NCBI GenBank assembly: GCA_036939355.1
Contig: JALLAP010001063.1
Coordinates: forward strand, 1-16,800
Length of the DNA: 16,800 nucleotides
From: Thalassiosira profunda
Taxonomy: Eukaryota; Bacillariophyta; Thalassiosirophyceae; Thalassiosirales; Thalassiosiraceae
Direction of reading: 5' to 3'
The notes under the pieces: generated by a model
Databases searched by the model: none
Seen by the model: only the letters and a program-made list of their open reading frames with translations
What the model was told of the DNA's origin: nothing
Shown: positions 1-9,200 of the stretch, in pieces
Layout of the letters: every line of letters begins with the position of its first letter
Position numbering within the stretch: the stretch's first letter is position 1
Translations under genes and position numbers: made by a program

Positions 1-49
1 TGGGAAATATACAGACATGAAGGTTCATTATGTTCACCTGGGGTCTGCC

Positions 50-403
50 TTAGGCATAGCGGACCCGGCTGTCGTATCCCACGATGGTCATTTGATCCAA
101 CGCCGATAGCGATCCCGGCGCTTTCCCCTCGCTCCCCCCACCGCTCGGATTCTCCTCCCCACTCTGCAACAAAAATCGCAGCAGCAGCAACGCGAGGCAC
201 CGAAACGATTCCTCCGCGCCACTCAGCGGTTCCACGAAGGGCCGCAGCAGCAGCTCCCGCTCCGCATCCGCGTCGCCGCACTCGACATCCAAATTGGGCA
301 GGAAGACGGCCGCGTGGTCCGCGTCCGCGCAGACCACATCCAAATTGGGCAGGAAGACGGCCGCGTGGTGTAGAGGAGAGTTTTTAGTCGTTACCAGTGC
401 CAT
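50..403 (-). CDS. Doubtful 117-codon hypothetical ORF
   Basis: An open frame with an ATG at 403 and a stop at 50-52. Its first 20 bases overlap the end of the PHD/IQ gene on the same strand in another frame. The N-terminal part holds two copies of a 17-residue unit beginning HAAVFLPNLDV, encoded by a 51-bp tandem duplication. The phrase SPLHHAAVF before it faintly recalls an ankyrin-repeat start, but no full ankyrin repeat follows. A leucine-rich stretch (CLALLLLRFLLQ) lies in the middle. No function is recognised. It could be a small gene, a further exon of the neighbouring gene, or untranslated 3' sequence that happens to be open. The overlap and the lack of a recognisable domain keep confidence low. 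Confidence 0.25.
   Translation of the reverse strand: MALVTTKNSPLHHAAVFLPNLDVVCADADHAAVFLPNLDVECGDADAERELLLRPFVEPLSGAEESFRCLALLLLRFLLQSGEENPSGGGSEGKAPGSLSALDQMTIVGYDSRVRYA
285..386. repeat. 51-bp tandem duplication (two units)
   Basis: Bases 285-318 recur exactly at 336-369, an offset of 51 bases, followed by diverged remainders of each unit. The unit length is a multiple of three, so the duplication keeps the frame of the small minus-strand ORF. It lies at the 3' end of the PHD/IQ gene. Confidence 0.85.
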
Positions 404-3400
404 ACTTCTTCGGCGCTAATCCCCATCCCCAGTCTCCGTAGAGGATTCGTAGGTAGGACATGCACCGATTCCAGCTGTGCGAGCAGTGCATGGTGAACAG
501 CGGGCAATTCATCCACGCCTTGGAGCGGCCCACGCAGTGATCGATGTCGCTCCACTTAGCACAGCGTTTGCCTGCCCAGCCCTTCTTCTCGAGGTGCTTT
601 AGCCGCCGCTCGACGTACGCTTCGTCGTCGGCACCCCACTTGAATCGATCGAGGTCCTCAAAGCTCTGCCCGTCCTCGAGCTTCAGGTACTCCCGCACCA
701 AACTGCTGTTGCGGAAGCCGAGCCCGTGGTGCTCCATTGCGATCTGGTACACGCGGTGGAGCGTCCAACGCTTTCGGCTCGCGCTGAGCCCGATGGCGTC
801 CGATTTGCGGACGATGAAAGAGAAGGTTGTCAGACCGTCGTTGTCCTCCTCAGTCACACAAACTCTCCTAACAAATTGAGTCCGCCCGGTGGCCGGGATG
901 GGGACCTTCCTGTAGGCATCAGCGTCGCCCTCGTCATCGTCATCGTCATCGTCCTCGTCCTCGTGTTTGGGGTCCTTCCGGGCCGCCAAGTCGAACACGA
1001 GGGGCTCGTTCGTGTGGCCAAAGATCTCGAACACGATGGAGCCGCAGCTCTTGACCAGGCGTTCGAATTCGTCCGGGTCGAACCCCTGCTGAACGGTGCC
1101 TCCTCCGACGCAGTGCTGGACGATCATCAGCGCGGCAAGAGACATCCAAAGCTTGTCCTCGCCGTCGGCGCCGGGGTACACCCCGAAGATCGATCGGACC
1201 AGCCCGCTGACGATGTCATTGTAAGTGACAATGATGTTCGTCAGATTGAGCCAGATGAGGTTGCCCAACCGGCGGACGGCTCTGAATCTCGTCTCGCCCG
1301 GCTCCAAATCGATGGCGTTGGACATTGCGATAGCTCGTGCCAATCCCACCCCCTCTAGGGCCTCCAAGCCAGCAGGGCTGTTGTATCGCTCCACAAACTC
1401 CTCGAGGCTCAACCCTCCAAGGATCTCATCCACTGACCGGCCAATCTCGTTCGAAAGGACGTCCAGCAGCGGCCGAATCTTTTGCAGTGCAATGGGATGC
1501 GCCGACTGCGTGGTGAAATCGCCAAAACGGCCCGGCACGGGCGTGCTCTTCTGCAGCGAATGAAGAAACGACAATGCGCCCGGGGTCTGCTCTCCAAACA
1601 CCATCCAGGGCCCAAGCTTGCGGCGATCCGCTTCGATTGCAGAAAGAAGCGCTTTTTTGTGCACGAGGATCGAGCCCAGCGGTCTACTCGTGCCCGACAT
1701 GTGCGTGACCTTTTCGGTCACGACTGCATTCACTCGATCATTCCACCACTTTCGTCGTTGGTCGTCGGACGCACTCGTTCGGGCGCCATCAGGAGCGTAT
1801 TTTGCCAACGCCCGGACGGACTCGTGCGCCAGCACGTATGCCAATGCTTGATGGCAGCTTTTCGACCCAAGCCTTTTGCTCCGCCTCTCTTGCTTCAGGA
1901 ATTCGTACTTCAGCTCATTGGTAGCGTAGTCTGCTGCGTGAATGTCGTAGAAATACTCCGTCGCAACCACTTCGACAGCATTGTTGTATTGCATCTTTTG
2001 TCCTTGCGTCGGGACTATCGTCGAAGCCACCGCATTGTCCTCCTCCTCGTCGTCGCTGGATTCCCTCTCCGCGTCTGACTCCGCCTCAGACTCGTCGCTG
2101 TCTGCCGGCCTCTTTCGTTTCGCCGCCTTTGGCTCTGACTGCTTTGCGAGGGCACGACGTTGGTCTGAGTGAGCAACCAAAACTGTCAAATAAAGACTCT
2201 ATCAGAAAACCCACTTACCTTCTTTGGGGCACGCCTCTTCGGCGGCTTGCAACTCCAGCAAAACCACGCATCCAATGCTTCCGCTTCCTCTTCATTGATC
2301 TCAGCGCATTCTTCTGCCACCTTGTGCCAAGCATCGCAGCCATCGCACTGAATCCAGAAGTCTTCGCTGGGCTGCCGGTGCTTGCAACCGCAAACGCAGC
2401 CCAGCCCCTCCTCTTCCTCCCTCTCTCCATCATCGCCTCCGGCTGTCGCCTCCCCACTCGATGCCTCCTCATCGTCCGCGTCACGGCGACTGACAGAGGA
2501 TTGCTTGCGGGCTGGCTCGACCGTCAGCGAATTGTCCTTGCCTCTGTGGCGTTTGGAGCGACGCGGACCCGTTGCCTGAAACGCGCAAAGGCGTGAGCGG
2601 AACCTCTGATTATTTGCAAGACATGCATAGAAATTGCACTCACCTCCGTTGGGTTCTTTGTCGGATCACAAGAGCGAGCATCGTGGCGTTTCCTCTTCGA
2701 GGAATCCGAATACAACGCCCTGCGGATTCTTTTTGCGAGTGGACTCTGGCGATCTGGGCACTCTCCGGGGCGGCTCCCAAGCAAATAGCACGCTCGCGTG
2801 AGCACCTTTCGATCAGCTGCCAAACGACTTTCCTCGATCGCCGCGACCTCGTCGGAGTCTGGGCCGAAATCGTCAACCGCCTGGGACTTTTCGAGGTTGA
2901 GTTTCGTGTACGAGTTGACAAGTCCTTTGAGCTCTTGTTGTTGGTGCTCGGCGAGTATTGGCTCGTCCTGAAGAGAAAAAAATAAATGAGCGAGATGCAG
3001 GGATCTGGCAGGTCAAAGACAAAAAGCTTACGGGAGAACGGCCGACAATTTCTGCTTCCAATTCCTTCCATCCTCGAGACGGTGTTGGCGCGGATGCATC
3101 CTCGTCGCCGGACCTCAAGTCCTCCACGTCTGTTCCCTCGCCGCCCCTCTCGCTGTCGTTCGAGGCATCCCCCGACTTGGATCCCAACGCGGTAGCGATG
3201 TCGCCCGACGAGATGGGTAGGGCGTATTCAATCATGGAGCAGCAGCAGCCCCTCCCCCGAAGAGACACGGTGTCGGCCGCTGGTGCTTCAGCGGAAGTGC
3301 TGCACGCGCTCTTCCCGCCGTTATGATGACAATCGATGTCCCACAGCAAGCCCATTGGCCGGTCACGGTTGTCAGCCTCGTCAGCGCGCACTACCGAGAA

Positions 3401-5140
3401 ACAGCTCGAGCCCGCAGTAGTTCGATATTGTCGAATTGGCGTGGTTGGAGCATCGCCCTGCACCGAGCCGTGCTCGCCGGCATCATCGCCGGGCAAGACG
3501 TCCAACAACTCGCCCGACGAGACTTCCTCCTTTGCCTCGCCGTCAGCCTCAAGCCCCTTTCCGCTCCTCGGAGCGTTGGCGTCAAAGCCGTCCGTCAAGG
3601 TGTTGGCGCCGTCGAGCTGTCCGTGCATCAAAAGAGAGAGAGCGCCATATGAGACAAAAATTGTATGGCAGCATCAATACGATGGCATCACGGACGTACC
3701 GTCTGGCTCGTGCTCGCCCTCGCGGTGCTGGCGCCGTTGCGGCTCGAGCTGACCATCGCGGTCGAGCCGAACAGGTCGCCCATCGAGTCGCCGTTGGAAT
3801 TGTCGCCCTCGAGCACGTTGCCGCCGTCGTTCGAGCTGGTGCCGTCGTTGCCGTTGCCGTTGCCCTCGGGCACGTTGCGCGAGCCGTACTCGTCGGAGCC
3901 AACGCCGGGCACCAACACCTCGCCCAACGAGGCGTCCTCATTTCCAGAACCGCTGTCGAACGCCGCATCCTCGCACGCGTCCTACGAAGTGAATGCATTA
4001 CAAACAAGCATCAGACGTCGAAGGCGAGTGAAAGCAGTATTCATTCTGCCACGTACCTCGCCCGCGGCCACGACGTCCTCCGCTCCTCCCACAACTTGGG
4101 CCACTGCCTCTTCCCCTCTCTCCCCCGCAAGGCGCCTCCGGACGGCAAATCCCCTCCAGTGGCGTTGGATCGTCGCAGCGCACCCTCCCTCGTAAATGCG
4201 GCGATTCGCCCGCCACCGCGCCTGGCGGCGTCGGTGCCGTCGCTCCAGCTGCGCCACCAACCGCTCCTCCGCTGCCACCAGCTGCCGGTGCCGCAGCGCC
4301 GCAGCCGCCGCAGCCTCTTCCTCGGCCCGGCGCCGCTCCTCCTCGGCCTTCTGCCGCGACCGCTCCTCTTCCTCGGCCCGGCGCCGCTCCTCGGCTGCCC
4401 GACGATCGGCCGTCTTCCGGCGTAGCTCCTTCTCGGCTCTCGCAGCTGCCTGCTCTCGGCGCAGCCGCTCCTTCCCCCGGAAGACCCGAGTGAGCGCGTC
4501 GCATTTTCTGTACCGCCGGGGAGCGGACGGAACGACGACGTTAGTCTGGATGGGCCGCAACGGCGTGCGCTGGTGCAGCTCGGCCCGCTGCGGCCGGTCG
4601 GGGGACGGGGCGATGGCCTGGGGGACGCCCTCCCGATCCCCGCCCGCTGGGAATAAAAAATCGACGAAACAGGGAGGTGAGCCGAGGCCAACAGAGGCGC
4701 AAACGAGGCGCAAACAATAGCAGGAACGGGCTGGATTTACCTGCTCCAACCCTCAATGTCTCCCCCGCATCCGCAGCCTCCCCGGCCCGCTCGCGGGCAT
4801 CGGCCTGAATATTTTGCGCGCCCGCGCTCTCGGCGCTCCCCGCATCGACGACGACGGGAGACGCTCCTCCTCCATCACCCCGCCGGTCATCTCCCCGCTG
4901 CTGGTCCCTGGCGGAGGAAATTGCCCCGGCCACGGCCGCGGCATCGGGCGCCCTGACCAGTCCATTTTCGACTCGCGTTCGCGCCCTCCCGCCTGCCAAT
5001 GCCAGCGCCCTTTCGAACCCCGACCGCGCCACCGAGGCCGCGCGGCCGACGCCGCCGGTCAACCATTTTAGGCCCCTGCTAGGGCCACGATGTGGGATGT
5101 GGCGGGGCGCCTTCGTCGACCGATGGGGGGACAGCGTCAT
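384..5140 (-). CDS. Seven-exon gene: coiled-coil/IQ-motif/PHD-finger protein, about 1,430 aa
   Basis: Proposed exons on the minus strand: 5140-4741, 4646-4057, 3981-3700, 3616-3032, 2967-2644, 2575-2219 and 2138-384. All joins keep the frame; the first intron is phase 1 and the other five phase 0. The start is the first ATG after an in-frame TGA. Order in the protein: Ala/Gly-rich N-terminus; Arg/Glu coiled coil (about 189-284); IQ motif AATIQRHWRGFAVRRRLAG (about 290-308), a calmodulin-binding signature; low-complexity acidic linker; PHD finger (about 787-836; CVC, QCDGC, WH, EEC, FCWSC), usually a histone-tail reader; basic KPPKRRAPKK then an acidic DSDESEAESD stretch; and about 560 residues I do not recognise, with a poly-Asp run. 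A chromatin-associated, possibly Ca2+/calmodulin-responsive nuclear role is inference. The last splice acceptor (2139) is the least certain join; the last exon could be a separate gene. Confidence 0.68.
2219..2575 (-). other. PHD-finger exon
   Basis: This exon carries a complete C4HC3 zinc-binding pattern: C-V-C, then QCDGC, then W-H, then EEC, then FCWSC, with the conserved tryptophan before the last CxxC (DAWFCWSC). The spacing fits a PHD finger. It is flanked by a 68-nt intron with a GTGAGT donor (2576-2643) and an 80-nt intron with a GTAAGT donor (2139-2218). No functional claim beyond the fold can be made from sequence alone. Confidence 0.85.
4057..4646 (-). other. Coiled-coil and IQ-motif exon
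   Basis: A long Arg/Glu/Ala heptad-like region with repeated EERRRAEEE blocks leads into the IQ motif AATIQRHWRGFAVRRRLAG, which matches the IQxxxRGxxxR consensus. The acceptor is after CCCAG at 4647 and the donor is GTACGT beginning at 4056. The DNA under the coiled coil is itself repetitive, which would allow length changes. Confidence 0.75.
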
Positions 5141-5208
5141 CGCCTCGTACTCACTCGATTGGCAGCGCGCTCAGAGTGGCCGAATTTTCTAGGGAGGGAA
5201 GGCGCGGG

Positions 5209-5238
5209 CTACGTAGGACTAAGTATCTACGTACGTAG
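5209..5238. promoter_or_regulatory. ACGT-core palindromes between two minus-strand genes
   Basis: Two perfect palindromes lie close together: CTACGTAG at 5209-5216 and CTACGTACGTAG at 5227-5238. They sit 69-98 bases upstream of the proposed start of the PHD/IQ gene (5140) and just past the stop of the small membrane-protein gene (5249). ACGT cores are typical bZIP-type binding sites in plants and algae; use as a promoter element here is inference. Confidence 0.35.
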
Positions 5239-5248
5239 GCTACTGCTA

Positions 5249-5838
5249 TCACTTCATCTGGCGGGCATGAATGAGCGGGGAATGGGAAACAGCACGCCAC
5301 GGGGACGTTGACAAAAATAGAAGTTCGGCCGAGACCTGGAGCAGCTCCCTTTGAAACGCCCTCGCCCGACGATCCGCCCGTTCCCGCTGCTGCCGCGCCT
5401 TGGCGGATTCTCCCCCCGGCCCCGCCGCGTCGTCGTCGCCGTCCTGGCGGATGGAAAATCCGAGGGCGTCGGCTCTGCCCTCGACATTATTCTCCTCAGA
5501 ATTCGAGACCTCCTCCGCGGACCCGCCCTTCGATTTTTCCGGGGAGTCGGCGACGGCGGCACGACGCCGGGCGGCGAACACGATGTTTAACACGGCCGCG
5601 AGGGCCCCCAGGGTGGCTGCGGACGCGATTGCGAGGGTCGATGCACAAGATGTGCACAATCAGATGATTTGCATCGTAGCAAACGAATTGCAATAATTTT
5701 GCATTCATCATCTCCTTTCTCACCCTTGCGGTCCTGCTCTGACGGCAGACGGTCGTCGAGCGATCCCTCATCCCCCTTCCCCTCCTCCCGCGGTCGCCGC
5801 CCGCCGCCGTCGGCCTTGCCGCTGCGCCTCGCGCTCAT
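5249..5838 (-). CDS. Two-exon gene: small single-membrane-segment protein, 160 aa
   Basis: Exons 5838-5724 and 5616-5249 on the minus strand, joined across a 107-nt intron (donor GTGAGA, acceptor GCAG) in phase 1. The N-terminus is charged and Gly/Arg-rich (MSARRSGKADGGGRRPREE). Just after the splice a short hydrophobic stretch, TLGALAAVLNIVFAARRR (about 40-57), looks like one membrane segment followed by positive charges. An acidic Ser/Glu-rich linker and a charged, probably helical region (AKARQQRERADRRARAFQRE) follow. No family is recognised. The arrangement suggests a tail exposed on one side of a membrane, but the compartment cannot be called. The PHD/IQ gene begins 109 bases downstream on the same strand. 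Confidence 0.5.
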
Positions 5839-6251
5839 GGTCCAGAGGGAAGAAGGAGCAGGGTGTGCTTTTTCGAGATGATTCGTTATCTAGCTATTTT
5901 ACGTACAATGTCACGCTACCTACCTACTCTCCGCTCTCAGTCTCCGCTCTCAACCACCACTCCACCACTCTCCGCCCTCCTGCTGCTTTCATCCCCCTCC
6001 CCTCCCACGACGCCTCGGCGCGGGTCCAAACAACGATGGCGGCGCGGCTGGCGCGCTCCTTCGGCGGCGCGGGGTGCGCTCTGCGCGGCCGTCAGTGTGC
6101 CATCGCGGAGCCGCTCGGAGGAGCGCGCCAGCCGTCGACGAGGCATCCGCGGAGGTGCGGGCGCTGCCGCCATCTTCGCCGCAGTTCCTCCTCCGCGCCG
6201 CCGCCGTCGTCCTTTTCCGCCTTCGCCGCATATAGAATTCGTGAGCCTAAT
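5839..6251. other. 413-bp gap with pyrimidine-rich stretch; possible plus-strand ORF
   Basis: Between two minus-strand genes. Bases about 5915-6010 are strongly C/T-rich on the plus strand, with a short direct repeat (TCTCCGCTCTCA) near 5928-5951. This resembles the sequence just upstream of the LHC start codon. An ATG in good context (ACG ATG GCG) at 6036 opens a plus-strand ORF with an Arg/Ala-rich, mitochondrial-presequence-like start (MAARLARSFGGAG). The ORF runs to 6617, antisense to the last exon of the large unknown gene, so only its first part could be independent. I do not call a gene. Confidence 0.3.
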
Positions 6252-9200
6252 TTACTGGTTTTGCAGAGGAGCCTCAGGGTGGTAGACGAACTGCTTGGTG
6301 ATGACAAACCGAGGGTCGGTCGCAGAGATGCCCTTGCCACCATTCAGCCACTTCCCGTTCATCCAAACGACCGTCATTTCTGTCTCGTTGTCCAACGTGT
6401 CGCTGCCGAGCTTCATTTTGACAATGAAATCTCCCACGAGCTTTTCCTCGTGACAAACGACGAACTTCGCGACGGGCGGAGGGATCCACGGCTCCCCCGG
6501 AACCCTAGTCCCATCTGGCCCAAAGTCTTCTTTTCTCACACGAAATTGGTTGAAGGCTCCCCACTTCTCGTGATTCGGCGTGATGCAGTGAACGTAGAAC
6601 TCGTCGCCCTCTCCTAGCTCGTAGTCGTGGTGACCCACCAGATGGCTGAATGCAACGAGAACGTCACACGTGAACCATTGGCGCAGGTCCAAGCGATCCC
6701 TCACTTTGTGCAGAATGTTGCTCGTGTCCTGGCGAGCTCCATTGGCAATCAACCCCGGTGCATCGTCGTCGCCCACTTTCTCCCAATCATCGCTACTGGG
6801 ATCGACCACAGTGGCATGCATCGCCATTCTCTGCACCCTGTCGTCCTTCAAGACAACGTCAGCATCCCTGAGGTCGTCAGCGTAGAGCAGAGAGAGAATG
6901 ATCGCCTTCAGCGTCCCCGGCGTCCGATTCGCCTCCAGATTCGCGAGCTGTTCTTTGCTGAGTGCCTTCTGCGCGGCGGCAACCTGCTTCACTTTCTTCG
7001 CGCTCTTCTCTGCATTTCGCGCGTTCCGCCTCGCATTCTTCTTTTCATACCTCTCCAGACGATTCACCTCGAGTGATTGCGCTATCCCGAGCTTCACCTT
7101 CAGCAGACGGACCGCCTCCTCGTCGGAGAGCTTGACAAACGACTGTCCCATCTTTCTGATCGCCTTTCCGCCAGCTCGCTTCGTCGCCCTCAACATGCGA
7201 TTGGCGGCTTCAGTGCGTGGACCATCAAGCAGCACGTTGTCCGCAGCAAGGCATTCCCTGAAAAAACGCGACAGATTCGTACCGCTTCCACCTCTTTCGC
7301 CAAAGACCAAGTCATGTGGACCTGCCTCGACTGTCACAAGGCTCTCCGAGTGCTCCGTTAGAAGCTGCATGTACGTTGGCTGCGCGGCGAGGTACGCCGC
7401 CTGCACTGTCATTGACTCTTCTTTGACGAGGCCATGGATTTCCTTTCGATAGAGCCTGCCTTTCGCCAGCAAATCGTCCGTGCGTTGCTTTATTTCCTCA
7501 GTGGGACAGTGAATAATAAGCGCCATTTGCTCGCCATGATCCCTCCGGTTTTTCTCGATTGAATTGTGACTGGAATGAGTAGCACCATTGATTTTCATGC
7601 TTCCCTCTGAGGTGTCGAAATGGCTTCGAGCTGAAGAAGTTCGGTTAGCGTAAGGTCGTGCACCAAGACAATGTTTTGCTCAATCAACAAGAACTCACCC
7701 TCTGGCTCACTCGAGAGGAGTCCCGACGCCAAGGCAACCTTCGGAGGCAGAACATGGCCTGATGGCGTTAGGTGCATCACTCCAGCTGCGGCCTGTGCCC
7801 TCTCACGAAAAGGATCATCGCCGGCGTGGAAACAATATCCCATCATATCTCTGGTTTCACGAAGCAGTTCCATCAACAGATGGCATCCCTTGATTGCAGC
7901 CACAATCTCGTCTGCTTGCTCCCGCGCCGGTTTGTTGCGAGTGGACCCCGCCACACCCGTCACCTCCGTCCCGCTCAGAACTTCCGAAACGGCACGGATC
8001 GTGTCCATCGATGGACCGTAGATGCGAATCGACGAGATTGCGTTCCCCCTGGAGACAATGAGGGTGGTGGATTCTCCAGACCCACCGGTCTGAGGGGAAT
8101 ACCTATCGCTGCAGCCCAGAATCGAGACGCTTGTCTCCTCGACTCGGACAAGCTCAGTAGCTTGGTGGAGAGGAAGCAACGAGCGATGATTTAGGCGGCA
8201 AGATGAGTCGATTGGCAAGCGTCAGAAACCAACTCACCTTGTTTGGCATACGTCAATCTCTTCCCCACGAAGGAGAATTTGGCAGAAGCTACCTCGATGG
8301 CAACAGAGGGTACTCTCAAAAAGAGCCTCGAAGCAAGGCCTCTCACGTCATCCGACTTGCTTTGGGACAGCGCAGCAAGAAGGACAACGACACCAGCCAG
8401 CATTTCTTCGGAAGGGAAAGCCAAAGATAGGGCGGCGAGTATGGCAACCTCGGCTTCGTCCGCCAGCTCGTCCACTTCCGACTCGTTCGCCTCGGCCTCA
8501 TTCGCCTCGGCCTCGTTCGCTTCGGCGTCGTCTGCCTCGGCCTCGTTCGCACGCTGCCCCGTTGGTGGCTGCTGCTCTGGGAAGATGCCACCCTCGAGCC
8601 CGGTCAGCAGACCCAAAATGTGGAGACGAGACACGAGGAAAGATTCCATGTCGTCCCAATCCGGTTGACCCACACGCTCGACAATCTCGCGCATCTTCGG
8701 GAGAACGTCCGTGATCCCAACAAGCTCACTTTCTTCGAAAGGATCGTCAGACACATATGGGCCGTCCATTAACTCGTACTCAGGCACGACGTGGTACCGC
8801 ACGATTCCATCGTCTCCGCGCTGCACGGCCTTCACCCTCCCCACTATGTACCGAGGTCCGGTAAACGGGTGTTGCACGATTAGGACGCGCTCCTGCTCGT
8901 TGAACTTTGCCTGCACGGCTTCGTTTGCATCGCCCTCGTTCGCACGCCGCCCCGCTGGCCGCTGCGCCGGCGCCTCCACCGCTGGCGGCTGCTGCGCCGG
9001 ATCGCTCGCCGGCTCCTCCACCTCTGGCTGCTGCACGGCTTCGCTCGCCGGATCGTTCGCCGGATCGTCCACCGGCGCCTCCACCGCTGGCCGCTGCGCC
9101 GGATCGTTCGCCGGCGCCTCCACCGCTGGCCGCTGCGCCGGATCGTTCGCCGGCGCCTCCACCGCTGGCGCCGGCCGCTCCACTGCTGGCCGCGCATCGT

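Noticed and set aside
930..962. CATCGT/CCTCGT trinucleotide run as a microsatellite of note
   Set aside because: It encodes an ordinary Asp/Glu-rich stretch in the minus-strand protein; low complexity but not unusual.
726..1358. Plus-strand ORFs within the PHD/IQ gene
   Set aside because: They are mirror frames of GC-rich coding sequence on the other strand, with composition expected of shadows.
384..2189. A free-standing 601-codon gene
   Set aside because: Its first codons have no ATG, and a GTAAGT donor from the PHD exon reaches an in-frame CAG acceptor at 2139. It is better read as the last exon, though the join is not proven.
7595..7598. ATGA overlap of two minus-strand ORFs, like bacterial translational coupling
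   Set aside because: A GTGAGT donor at 7698 and a TTCTTCAG acceptor at 7631 join the two frames in matching phase, so this is one spliced gene, not an operon.
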